The notes beneath the pieces are model-generated. The model searched no databases. It was not told the origin of the DNA and worked only from the letters and a program-made list of their open reading frames with translations. A program made the translations under genes and the position numbers. From Candidatus Gerdarchaeota archaeon (GTDB lineage Archaea; Asgardarchaeota; Heimdallarchaeia; JABLTI01), in the NCBI GenBank assembly GCA_016840945.1, contig JAEORJ010000173.1, positions 1-17,668 of the forward strand: a stretch of 17,668 nucleotides of DNA, in the 5' to 3' direction. Below, piece after piece: positions 1 to 7,129 of the stretch; the stretch's first letter is position 1; each line of letters begins with the position of its first letter.

Positions 1-226
1 AAAACGTCATCCATTGTCCGTAGCCATCAGGTAAAACGCTAATATGCCCATCTGGGATAAACTCATATCTTGGTACTTCTGCATTATTAGGTACGTAAAT
101 TGCTTCTCCCACATTATAAGTCCAATCTGATTGATTAAAGATTTTAGTTGTGAAATATACTCCAGTTGATAATCCTGGTACTATAATTGCAAGAATTACA
201 ATGGTTACAATGGTTCTTTTTTTCAT
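1..226 (-). CDS. Secreted or membrane-anchored protein of unknown function, 5' part only
   Basis: An open frame runs from an ATG at 226 leftwards to the window edge without a stop, giving the first 75 residues. It starts MKKRTIVTIVILAIIVPGLS: two lysines and an arginine followed by a hydrophobic run (about residues 5-24), which is a signal peptide or signal anchor. The rest visible is soluble and polar, with several Trp, Tyr, Pro and Gly residues, as in an extracellular domain. No Shine-Dalgarno site is evident. It is divergent from the gene at 339. No family can be named from this fragment, and the C-terminus lies outside the window. Confidence 0.6.
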   Translation of the reverse strand, partial: MKKRTIVTIVILAIIVPGLSTGVYFTTKIFNQSDWTYNVGEAIYVPNNAEVPRYEFIPDGHISVLPDGYGQWMTF

Positions 227-304
227 CAACAAATCATTATTAGTTAAATTGAAGTAATATTTAGTGTTTCTCTATTATGCAAATTAGTATTTCTCTACAC
301 TCAT

Positions 305-315
305 AAACTTTAAAT
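305..315 (+). promoter_or_regulatory. TATA-like box, probable leaderless promoter
   Basis: The sequence aaactttaaat lies about 25-34 bases before the ATG at 339. That is the usual distance from an archaeal TATA box to the transcription start, so the mRNA could begin at or close to the start codon. No Shine-Dalgarno site is present, which agrees with a leaderless transcript. AT-rich sequence makes such boxes easy to find by chance. Confidence 0.35.
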
Positions 316-338
316 CAAGAATATGAAATCTATTTTTT

Positions 339-1364
339 ATGCCAAAAGATAATTCTAAACCAAAAAGAAATAAGAAATCTAAGGAAGCTGGGCATAAAGA
401 ACTTTATGTTGCCTGGTGGAATGTTGAGAATTTATTTGATGTTGAGCACTATAAAGACAGATCTGATAAATTAAAAAGGACCATAGGGAATGAACTCAAA
501 GGTTGGAATGAATTAGTTCTTAATCGAAAACTTCACCAATTAGCTGAAGTAATTAAGAAAATGAATGGTAAAAAAGGTCCAGATCTTCTTGGTGTTTGTG
601 AAGTTGAAAACGCAAATGTTCTGAATAGACTAATAGATAAAGTCCGAATGAAAACACGTGATTATCAAGTAGCTCATCATGATTGCTCGGATGATCGAGG
701 TGTAGATGTCGCTTTTATCTATGATGCTAACAAACTCGAAAAAGGATTGGATTTTTCACATGTAGTTATGAAGCGCGTTGCTACTCGAGATATATATCAA
801 GTCAATTTCACACTAAAGGACAGCGGAAAACCACTAATTGTTATTGGTAATCATTGGCCAGCGAGAAGTGCTGGAACTTTAGAATCAGAACCTTATCGAA
901 TGGTCGCAGGTGAAACCTTAGCTTATTGGAATTCACGCATTCATGAGATTGTTGGTGAATTTGCTCCAATTATTGTCATGGGTGATTTCAACGATGAACC
1001 TTTCAATAGATCTATGACTGAATATGCTTTAAGCTCTAACACTGAAGAGAAAGTTATTAATGCCCAAAAAACCACTCCGCGATTATTCAATATGATGTGG
1101 AAAGAAATGAGCAAAGGCATTGGAACAAATTACTACCAAAATTTCCCCTTAATGATAGACCAATTCCTAGTCTCTAAAGCTTTCTTAGTAGATGAAGGAG
1201 ATTTTTACGTTAAGAAGAAATTCGTAGAGATTATTAGAGACGATAAAATGATGGATGGGAAATATGGTACACCAAGACGTTTTGGTCGTCCCTCTGGAAA
1301 AGTCGATATGAATGGTTATAGTGACCATTTTCCAATAGGCATGAGAATTATTGAAAGGGATTAA
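339..1364 (+). CDS. Endonuclease/exonuclease/phosphatase (EEP) family protein
   Basis: The 341-residue protein carries the motif series of the EEP superfamily (DNase I, exonuclease III, sphingomyelinase and inositol phosphatase relatives). These are WNVENLF at 27-33 (metal/phosphate Asn), CEVEN at 87-91 (metal-binding Glu), GVDVAF at 121-126, NHWPAR at 171-176 (catalytic His region), GDFND at 215-219 (Asp/Asn pair), IDQFL at 273-277 and SDHFP at 328-332 (Asp-His). The complete set suggests an active Mg-dependent phosphodiesterase or nuclease, but the substrate cannot be read. There is no signal peptide: the first 20 residues are very basic and probably disordered, suggesting a cytoplasmic protein that may contact nucleic acid. 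The frame is a full-length single domain, and its stop codon lies in the loop of a 7-bp hairpin. Confidence 0.88.
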   Translation: MPKDNSKPKRNKKSKEAGHKELYVAWWNVENLFDVEHYKDRSDKLKRTIGNELKGWNELVLNRKLHQLAEVIKKMNGKKGPDLLGVCEVENANVLNRLIDKVRMKTRDYQVAHHDCSDDRGVDVAFIYDANKLEKGLDFSHVVMKRVATRDIYQVNFTLKDSGKPLIVIGNHWPARSAGTLESEPYRMVAGETLAYWNSRIHEIVGEFAPIIVMGDFNDEPFNRSMTEYALSSNTEEKVINAQKTTPRLFNMMWKEMSKGIGTNYYQNFPLMIDQFLVSKAFLVDEGDFYVKKKFVEIIRDDKMMDGKYGTPRRFGRPSGKVDMNGYSDHFPIGMRIIERD

Positions 1365-1371
1365 CCCTTTC
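1353..1371 (+). terminator. Hairpin over the stop codon of the EEP gene
   Basis: GAAAGGG at 1353-1359 and CCCTTTC at 1365-1371 form a perfect 7-bp stem. The 5-base loop contains the TAA stop. Only a weak T-rich run follows, so it may be a terminator or an mRNA 3'-end structure. Confidence 0.45.
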
Positions 1372-1382
1372 TATCTCATTAT

Positions 1383-1406
1383 TTAACAATCTAGTTTGAT
1401 TATTAA
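1383..1406 (-). terminator. Hairpin over the stop codon of the two-helix membrane protein gene
   Basis: On the minus strand TTAATAATC (1406-1398) can pair with GATTGTTAA (1391-1383), giving nine pairs with one G-T wobble and a 6-base loop. The TAA stop (1405-1403) lies in the first arm. Together with the hairpin at 1353-1371 it fills the gap between two convergent genes. Confidence 0.35.
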
Positions 1407-1786
1407 CTATCTTCGCCTGTTTTCTCTTTAAACCATTTAGCAATCTTTTCTTCAGTAATGTTTTCTTTGAACCATCTTTCAATGTCTTCTTCTTTAGTAT
1501 CTTCTTTCCTAAACCAACTTGAAACCTTATCAGGCATTTTGAATTTCTTTTCTTCGTCTTTCTTCTTAAACATACCAGCAGAAAAAATCATTCCAGGTAT
1601 CGCTAAGAGAATATTAATAACGATTATAGTTGGAACAGCAATAAGAATAATTGTTGTTTTATCGCTTATGAACGTTCCAGACTCACCATAGGTAACAAGG
1701 CCCCAGATAACAAAGGTATCGAATGCTGCTTGCATTGCAAAAAAGAAGAGCCATCCGATAAATTTACCAAATCTCATTTTATTCAC
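1403..1786 (-). CDS. Small two-helix membrane protein with a WF-repeat tail
   Basis: No family is recognised. The 127-residue frame has two hydrophobic segments (about 8-33 and 45-72) followed by a highly charged cytoplasmic-type tail from about 74. The tail contains three copies of a short motif: WFRKE at 91-95, WFKEN at 105-109 and WFKEK at 118-122. They are spaced 14 and 13 residues apart and each is preceded by acidic residues, as in short amphipathic helices. The listed start at 1786 is GTG. An in-frame ATG at 1777 (residue 4) is equally likely, and neither has a clear ribosome binding site. It is convergent with the EEP gene, with 38 bases between the two stops. The tail may bind a membrane surface or a partner protein; this is inference. 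Confidence 0.65.
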   Translation of the reverse strand: MNKMRFGKFIGWLFFFAMQAAFDTFVIWGLVTYGESGTFISDKTTIILIAVPTIIVINILLAIPGMIFSAGMFKKKDEEKKFKMPDKVSSWFRKEDTKEEDIERWFKENITEEKIAKWFKEKTGEDS

Positions 1787-2009
1787 ACATAGAGATTAAT
1801 TAATTGATTAATAGGTGTTTCTTATTAAAAACTTAAATTTGGTAAATGTAATTCCTTCTTTAGAGGACAGGTTTTTATGAATAATTTGATAATGACTGCC
1901 TATTTGTCCTTTTTAAAAGACAAGTTAAGAATGTTTTTTCAATTGTTTTTAACAATATAAATTTTGCAAGTATAAATTAATTTAAAATAAAATATTTAAC
2001 CCAGAAAAA

Positions 2010-2750
2010 TTAAGCACGGCCATAAGGACAAACCTTAACACATAGACCACAAATTGGTTTTCCAACTATCATCTCTTGTTGATGAACAAAGTTACTACAT
2101 TTTTCTACATCATATAATTTATCTCGAGTATCACCGAACTCCCATAAATGGTCATATATTGATTATACTGGGCAAATCTTCACACATTCAGAACATGAAC
2201 TACATTTACTCTTTTTTTGAGGTGAATCAGATAGCAAAGGTGCATTTGTTAACACAGTTGCTAAACGAACTCGAGGACCATATTCTTGTGTTATAAGTAG
2301 GTTACTCTTACCAATCCACCCTATTCCACTTAAAATTGCAGCTGTTTTGTGTGGAAAGTTCGCACTATGAGTTTCTTTATCCAAAACTTTAGATGCTTCA
2401 ATAGCTAATGAATTAAATCCTTTGTTATTTAGAAAAAACACTAGGTCAGTTGTTAGCTCATCTAATTTAGCATTAATTTCGTTGTAATGGTTAGCATATT
2501 CTTTAGTTGGTCCATCAATTAGATTATCAATTATATCATCTGATAGTTTAAATACGATAGATATTGCTCTAGTAAATCCTTTTGTAATAGGAAGAAAAAA
2601 ACCATAATCAGTGAGAATAGATAAATCAGCGATACCTACTAGTGAAGCATTATTTCTAATTAGCCTTTCCTTAACTGCTATAGTTAGTTGTTTTTGTGAT
2701 TTTGAATCAACAGTAGAAAAACTCATACATATCACTTTTTTTAGAATCAT
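2010..2750 (-). pseudogene. QueG-like double [4Fe-4S] protein split by an in-frame TAA
   Basis: Residues 1-195 resemble the COG1600 family (epoxyqueuosine reductase and relatives). There is a GxGWIGK motif near 142-148, then LLITQEYG near 151-158, and the first cluster cysteines C183, C186, C189, C193 (ending KICPV). The frame then meets TAA at 2163-2165. The same frame continues without another stop for 50 codons to TAA at 2010-2012. That part encodes the expected second cluster, C218, C234, C237 and C241 (CGLCVKVCP). Both halves are therefore one gene with a nonsense codon. The intact product would be about 245 residues, shorter than bacterial QueG (about 350-380), so queuosine synthesis is not certain. 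The frame opens at 2750, but ATG 2726 is preceded by GTGAT four bases upstream and is the likelier start. It may be a recent pseudogene, a sequencing error or a readthrough site. Confidence 0.8.
2731..2735 (-). promoter_or_regulatory. Ribosome binding site favouring ATG 2726
   Basis: GTGAT on the minus strand lies four bases before the ATG at 2726. It matches the 3' half of the archaeal Shine-Dalgarno consensus GGAGGTGAT and favours this start over the ATG at 2750. Confidence 0.4.
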
Positions 2751-2891
2751 TGTTATAAAATATCTCTAATTATTTTAATAATATCAAAACTATTGATTTT
2801 TAATATATAAAACTAAAAAATTAAGAAATAACAAATAAGTGATATGAAATTATCTAATCAATAATCTTATGCGCTTCAAGTCTAGATTTCT

Positions 2892-2909
2892 GAAAATATA
2901 TATTAAATA
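2892..2909 (+). promoter_or_regulatory. TATA-like box upstream of the aldo/keto reductase
   Basis: The stretch gaaaatatatattaaata has a purine-rich BRE-like start followed by a TATA-like run. It would place transcription start near 2930, leaving about 35 bases of leader before the TTG start. The remainder of the 2751-2965 gap is AT-rich with nothing else recognisable. Confidence 0.3.
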
Positions 2910-2953
2910 AGTAATTTAAAAACAACTAACAATTACAGATAATTTTATTTTTT

Positions 2954-2959
2954 GAAGGT
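2954..2959 (+). promoter_or_regulatory. Ribosome binding site deciding a TTG start
   Basis: GAAGGT lies six bases before the TTG at 2966. It supports this non-ATG start, which also gives the N-terminus typical of aldo/keto reductases (MELRKLGKTDLKVS). Confidence 0.55.
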
Positions 2960-2965
2960 ATAAAG

Positions 2966-3928
2966 TTGGAATTGCGTAAATTAGGAAAAACAGATTTAAA
3001 AGTATCACAAATTGGTTTGGGAACACTAGCTTTTGGACACAAATTTAAAGGAATACAAGATAAAGAACAAATACATAAATGTCTAACTTTTGCTTTGGAT
3101 AATGGCATAAATCTAATTGATACTGCAGAAGAATATGCTGGTGGAATAGCTGAAAAGCATATAGGTGACGTTATTAGAGAGCGAGGAGATCGAGAAGATA
3201 TTGTTGTTGTTTCAAAGGTATCACAGATTAATCTCAGTTACAAGAATGTTTTGAGATCAGCTAAAAGAAGCTTAGAGAATTTAAATTTTGATTATATAGA
3301 TATTTATTTGATTCACTGGCCTGATACTTATAAACCATTATTTGAGACAATGAAAGCAATGGATGATCTCTTAGAGGAAGGTATAATAAAACATGTTGGT
3401 GTAAGTAATTTTCCAAATGCCTTATTACAAGAAGCTAATGATCTTCTACAAAATGGTGAAATAGTTGTAAATGAATTAGAATATAATTTAATCAACCGTA
3501 GTATCGAAAAAGAAATACTACCATTTTTACGTAAACAAAATATACCAGCTTTAACATATAGCCCTCTCTATAATGGTTATTTAACCACAAAAATCGATGA
3601 TAATTATATTTTCCAAGAAAATGATAACCGACAACATTGGGAACTCTATCGACATAGAGAGAACTTTGATTTAACACGAGAATTATTTATTACATTAAGA
3701 AAAATTGCTGATGTTCATGATATAACACCTGCAGAAGTGGCGATTAATTGGTTATTAAAAGATAACGACATTATCCCTCTGGTAGGCACTAAAGAGTTAA
3801 AGCATTTGGAATCTAATATTCATGCTACTCAATGGTCTTTAACCAAAGATGAGATAGGTCAATTAAATTCAGCTTCAGATAGTATCGAATTAAATTTAGA
3901 CTGGTTTGATAGAGTTAGGCCAAAATGA
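2966..3928 (+). CDS. Aldo/keto reductase
   Basis: The 320-residue protein is a full-length NAD(P)H-dependent aldo/keto reductase with a TIM-barrel fold. It opens with the family N-terminus (RKLGKTDLKVSQIGLGT, residues 4-20). The catalytic tetrad is visible as D52 (NLIDTAEEYAGG), Y57, K84 (VVSKV) and H117 (YLIHWPD). GVSNF at 145-149 and the C-terminal PLVGT near 276-280 belong to the cofactor and barrel end. It should reduce an aldehyde or ketone to the alcohol in the cytoplasm; the substrate is unknown. The start is TTG with GAAGGT upstream. A 2-hydroxyacid dehydrogenase follows on the same strand after 55 bases, so they may share a transcript and a carbonyl metabolite. A weak inverted repeat (CTTATA/TATAAG, 3932-3951) begins just after the stop. 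Confidence 0.92.
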   Translation: MELRKLGKTDLKVSQIGLGTLAFGHKFKGIQDKEQIHKCLTFALDNGINLIDTAEEYAGGIAEKHIGDVIRERGDREDIVVVSKVSQINLSYKNVLRSAKRSLENLNFDYIDIYLIHWPDTYKPLFETMKAMDDLLEEGIIKHVGVSNFPNALLQEANDLLQNGEIVVNELEYNLINRSIEKEILPFLRKQNIPALTYSPLYNGYLTTKIDDNYIFQENDNRQHWELYRHRENFDLTRELFITLRKIADVHDITPAEVAINWLLKDNDIIPLVGTKELKHLESNIHATQWSLTKDEIGQLNSASDSIELNLDWFDRVRPK

Positions 3929-3983
3929 TAGCTTATAACATTTAATATAAGAGTAAAAAAATAGCCGATTGATGTGAAAAAAA

Positions 3984-4973
3984 ATGAAAGTATTAGTTGC
4001 TAGTTTATATATTGCTGAAAGGTTAAGAAATTATGAATCATTGTTACCAAAAGAAATGGAATTCATAATCCCAGAAGAAGGAACTGATGAAGAGCTTGTT
4101 GAATTAGCTAAAGATGCAGAGGTAATAATAGCAACACGATTAGGATCTGAAATTGTACAAAATGCCAAGAAATTAAAATTTATACAAAAAACAGGCGCGG
4201 GTGTTGATGCAATGCCATTTGATGTTATTCCAAAGAATGTGAAAATGGCAAACACTTCTGGAGCAAATCCTGTACCGATGGCAGAGGGGGCAATAGGATT
4301 ATTATTTTCTCTAGCAAAAAAAATTCCACAAAAAAATGCTCATTTTCCAGAGAGATTTTCTGAACGAGGAATTGAGTTGAGAGATAAGAATGTTGGCATT
4401 ATTGGTATGGGTAATATTGGCAAGGAAATTGCTAAACGATTACTAGCTTTTGAGATGAAGATTCTAGGAATAAAAAGAAGACCTGATGAGGAATTAAAAA
4501 AAGAATTAAAACTTAATTTCTTAGGTACAGAAAAGGATCTTGATTATGTTCTAAAAGAATCAGATTTTGTTATAGTTATTGTGCCACTTACACCTGCTAC
4601 TCGAGGAATGATTGGTGAACGAGAATTATCTCTAATGAAAGAAGAAGCTTATATTATTAACATTGCAAGAGCAGCAATAATTGATGAAAAAGCCCTTTAT
4701 GAAGCTCTAAAAAGTGGCAAAATTGCGGGAGCAGCTTTAGATGTCTGGTGGATACCACATTGGTGGGATCCAAAATGGAAACCTGAACTAGATAAACCTT
4801 CAAGATACCCTATTTGGGAACTACCAAATGTAATTGCTACTCCTCATAATGTAGGTTTTGTTGACCAAACCAAATATTCTGAAAAATCATTGGAAATTAT
4901 TATAGAAAATCTTACTCGGGTATTTCGAAACGAAGAACCAATAAATCTTGTTGATGTCGAAAATCAATATTAA
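3984..4973 (+). CDS. D-isomer-specific 2-hydroxyacid dehydrogenase
   Basis: The 329-residue protein matches the D-2-hydroxyacid dehydrogenase family (relatives of phosphoglycerate dehydrogenase SerA and glyoxylate/hydroxypyruvate reductases). The NAD-binding GMGNIG is at 141-146. The catalytic Arg is R229 (NIARAAIIDE) and the catalytic His is H288 (IATPHNVG). GAGVDAMP at 71-78 is the usual substrate-side loop. After ALDVW (251-255) there is an unusual tryptophan-rich stretch (WWIPHWWDPKWKPELD, 255-270), so the third catalytic residue, normally a Glu, is not certain; E268 is a candidate. It has the single-domain length without a regulatory ACT domain, so serine synthesis is not implied. The upstream ribosome site is weak. 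Its stop is eight bases from the stop of the convergent acyltransferase gene. Confidence 0.9.
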   Translation: MKVLVASLYIAERLRNYESLLPKEMEFIIPEEGTDEELVELAKDAEVIIATRLGSEIVQNAKKLKFIQKTGAGVDAMPFDVIPKNVKMANTSGANPVPMAEGAIGLLFSLAKKIPQKNAHFPERFSERGIELRDKNVGIIGMGNIGKEIAKRLLAFEMKILGIKRRPDEELKKELKLNFLGTEKDLDYVLKESDFVIVIVPLTPATRGMIGERELSLMKEEAYIINIARAAIIDEKALYEALKSGKIAGAALDVWWIPHWWDPKWKPELDKPSRYPIWELPNVIATPHNVGFVDQTKYSEKSLEIIIENLTRVFRNEEPINLVDVENQY

Positions 4974-4981
4974 TACCTTAA

Positions 4982-6256
4982 CTAGATATTTTCAAGAATA
5001 CGTTTGGTTACATTTTCAACTAGATGTTTTATTTTAGCTAAATCATATTCAGATTTAAGATAGTGTAAATGAAAATACATCTCTTTTTGTAAAGTAAAAA
5101 TCAAAGCAATTGTTCCACCAAATGGATGGGAAATTGCACCATAGAACGATTGAAGTGAAATTTTATCTGGATTGCTAATTAATCCATATCGATCTAAAGA
5201 ACCTAAATTAGTCATAAAAATTGACTTTCTTTGATCTGTAAAATCAACCATGAGACTGCTTAATTTGTTAATTTTTAAAACAGGTAGTGATTTATTAAAA
5301 ATTCTTTGAAAACCAAAAACTTTACGGTCACGAAGACTTAATAATAATTTTCGTTGATTTTTTTGGGCATTAACCCAAAAACTCTTCCTTTTTCTATATT
5401 TCATCCCTACAAATCCTCCTGCTGCATACATACCAAAAGCTTCTCCAATAGGAAAATTCAATCTTGTACGAAGATTAACAGGACTATTAATAGCACCAAA
5501 ATCTGGTAAAAAAGCTGTGCACAAAGCTGCATGAACACTAACTTGTTCCTTTTTACATCGCTTTAAAAATAAATCAGTTTCTTTATCTGTAAGCTTCCAT
5601 GAATAAATCTCAACATCTTTAAACTTATCTTTGACCTTTCTTTCAAGATCTTGATTGTTCTTTTTAAAACCAAAACGTAATCTATGATAAATTCGTAAGA
5701 TAACAAATAAGAAATTCGCTAGTATAGGTTTCTTGGGAATCATTCTTCGAACTTTTGGAGGAAAGATATCTTCTTTACTTAATGGAACAGAAAGGACTTC
5801 GACTTCTTTTTGGGGATTATTTAAATAATCTATTAAATCTCGAGCGAGAAAGAACATGGATAAACCATCAGTTATAGAATGCTGAACACAAATTATTATA
5901 TCAGAAAATTCATTTGATGTAAACATAGTAATACGTATTAATGGTTGTGTATTTTTTGTATAATCAAATGGTGTAATCAATTGCTGGCGAAATTCATTAT
6001 GAGTCACCATTTCATTATCTAGTTTTTTAATTGTAAGAGGAATAGTTAATACTCCTTTAGCTGTTAATACTGGTTTACCTCTTTCATTAGTAATAATATT
6101 GGTCTTAAGTAAGGGGTGACGTAGTTGAAGTTTTATTAAAACAGATTCAAGTAATTCTCTTGTTATATGGCCTTCTAAGCGAAGAACGATAACGATATTA
6201 TAAGGTTGACCAATTGAATAGTTAATATATTCCAAATCATAAAGTTCACGTATCAC
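4982..6256 (-). CDS. Stand-alone condensation-fold acyltransferase
   Basis: The 424-residue protein belongs to the CoA-dependent acyltransferase superfamily that includes NRPS condensation domains, PapA5-like acyltransferases and alcohol acetyltransferases. The catalytic motif HxxxDG is seen as VQHSITDGLS (H126, D130, G131); the first His of the classical HHxxxDG is Gln here, which is common in stand-alone members. The N-terminal RHPLL (46-50) and a C-terminal TNLGS support the fold. It is complete and has no adenylation or carrier domain beside it, so it probably transfers an acyl group from CoA or a carrier protein to an alcohol or amine, possibly in lipid or surface modification (inference). 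The GTG start at 6256 is fixed by GGTGAG five bases upstream. It stands alone on this strand. Confidence 0.85.
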   Translation of the reverse strand: MIRELYDLEYINYSIGQPYNIVIVLRLEGHITRELLESVLIKLQLRHPLLKTNIITNERGKPVLTAKGVLTIPLTIKKLDNEMVTHNEFRQQLITPFDYTKNTQPLIRITMFTSNEFSDIIICVQHSITDGLSMFFLARDLIDYLNNPQKEVEVLSVPLSKEDIFPPKVRRMIPKKPILANFLFVILRIYHRLRFGFKKNNQDLERKVKDKFKDVEIYSWKLTDKETDLFLKRCKKEQVSVHAALCTAFLPDFGAINSPVNLRTRLNFPIGEAFGMYAAGGFVGMKYRKRKSFWVNAQKNQRKLLLSLRDRKVFGFQRIFNKSLPVLKINKLSSLMVDFTDQRKSIFMTNLGSLDRYGLISNPDKISLQSFYGAISHPFGGTIALIFTLQKEMYFHLHYLKSEYDLAKIKHLVENVTKRILENI

Positions 6257-6261
6257 GACTA

Positions 6262-6267
6262 CTCACC
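6262..6267 (-). promoter_or_regulatory. Ribosome binding site deciding a GTG start
   Basis: GGTGAG on the minus strand lies five bases before the GTG at 6256. No in-frame ATG near it is better placed. Confidence 0.6.
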
Positions 6268-6401
6268 AATTATAAAATGAACATTGTTATTTGCACTTAA
6301 TAATTGAATTTATTTTTTAATAATTTTCTTAGATTTTTTAAAAATAAATACCATCGGATTTTTTATAATTTTTAAATTAAATGATCTTAAGAAAATGTAC
6401 A

Positions 6402-6453
6402 TTTTTTATATATATGATATAAAATTCATGTGTTTTAATTATAAAAATATTTA
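6402..6453 (+). promoter_or_regulatory. AT-rich promoter region of the three-helix membrane protein gene
   Basis: Two TATA-like runs are visible: ttttttatatatatgatataa (from 6402) and aattataaaaatatttaa (near 6436-6453). The second would give a leader of about 35 bases. The region lies between divergent genes at 6256 and 6509 and cannot be resolved further by eye. Confidence 0.25.
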
Positions 6454-6462
6454 ATTACATAG

Positions 6463-6497
6463 AAGCTCCTTTTAGCTTACTCTTAGAGGAATAGGAG
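6463..6497 (+). promoter_or_regulatory. Leader with AGGAG site and a CTCCT stretch able to pair with it
   Basis: AGGAG at 6493-6497 lies 11 bases before the ATG at 6509. Upstream, CTCCT at 6466-6470 is its exact complement and sits in the alternative hairpin AAGCT (6463-6467) / AGCTT (6474-6478). The leader could thus switch between two pairings, but short complements are common and no ligand domain is visible. Confidence 0.25.
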
Positions 6498-6508
6498 TTA
6501 TTATTATT

Positions 6509-6970
6509 ATGAGTCATCAAATAAGAGAATTAGGGCAAATTTATAGAGATATTTCTACTTGGTATTGGTTAACCATCTTTTTGGGTTGGTTAATATTTCC
6601 GCCAATAGTTTTACTCGTTAAACAATTCCAGCTTGCTAGCAAGTTAAAAGAAGCTGGTAATGCAAACAAAGATCAACAACTTGTTGCTTTTGGTGATAGA
6701 GAATTATTAATTCTTATCCTAAATTTAGTTAGTGGAATAACTGGAGGAATCACAGGTATTGTAGCTTTTGTTTTAGAAATCATACAATTAGGTGAACAAA
6801 AAACATGGGCATTAAACAGAAATGTTCCTCTTGCAGCAAAAGGTTATGGACAAGTTAAAACAGGAATACTAATCGCATTATTACTATGTTGGTTAGTTAT
6901 ACCATTAATTATAGGAATGATAATGATACCTATTGGTTATAAGAAAGTTGGTGATGCTCTATCAGTTTAG
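6509..6970 (+). CDS. Three-helix membrane protein of unknown function
   Basis: No family is recognised. The 153-residue protein has three hydrophobic segments (about 17-38, 66-92 and 117-143). Between them are short polar loops, including a lysine-rich loop at 43-56 and a loop with QKTW and Arg near 97-110. The pairs FPP (30-32) and IP (131-132, 140-141) lie within helices. There is no signal peptide and no catalytic motif. It stands alone between genes on the other strand, with its own AGGAG site and a strong terminator-like hairpin on the stop codon, so it is probably a monocistronic gene. Confidence 0.7.
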   Translation: MSHQIRELGQIYRDISTWYWLTIFLGWLIFPPIVLLVKQFQLASKLKEAGNANKDQQLVAFGDRELLILILNLVSGITGGITGIVAFVLEIIQLGEQKTWALNRNVPLAAKGYGQVKTGILIALLLCWLVIPLIIGMIMIPIGYKKVGDALSV

Positions 6971-6999
6971 AAGATTATTCTTCTATACTTTCTTTTTTT
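6968..6999 (+). terminator. Stop-codon hairpin with T-tract
   Basis: TAGAAGA at 6968-6974 and TCTTCTA at 6979-6985 form a perfect 7-bp stem with loop TTAT. The first three bases are the TAG stop. A T-rich run (tactttcttttttt) follows to 6999. This is the clearest terminator-like structure in the window. Confidence 0.6.
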
Positions 7000-7092
7000 G
7001 TTATAATTGCTATCATTAATTGGAAAAAATTTGTATTTTAGAAAAATTCATTTAAAAAGAAATGATATAGAATAATGATAAGGTAAAATAGA

Positions 7093-7129
7093 AAGGAAAG
7101 TATGGATTTTAGGGATCACTTACTTCCTT
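7093..7129 (-). terminator. Hairpin enclosing the stop codon of the 7TM gene
   Basis: On the minus strand AAGGAAGTA (7129-7121) pairs with TACTTTCCTT (7102-7093) except for one bulged T. The 18-base loop contains the TAA stop at 7111-7109. It lies at the end of the three-gene GTPase operon. Confidence 0.35.

Noticed and set aside
2163..2165. Selenocysteine or pyrrolysine explanation for the in-frame stop
   Set aside because: The codon is TAA, whereas these amino acids use TGA and TAG, and a downstream cysteine cluster explains the reading frame without recoding.
2054..2296. Plus-strand 80-residue open frame
   Set aside because: It overlaps the antisense QueG-like gene, whose cysteine motifs are clearly real; the product has no recognisable features.
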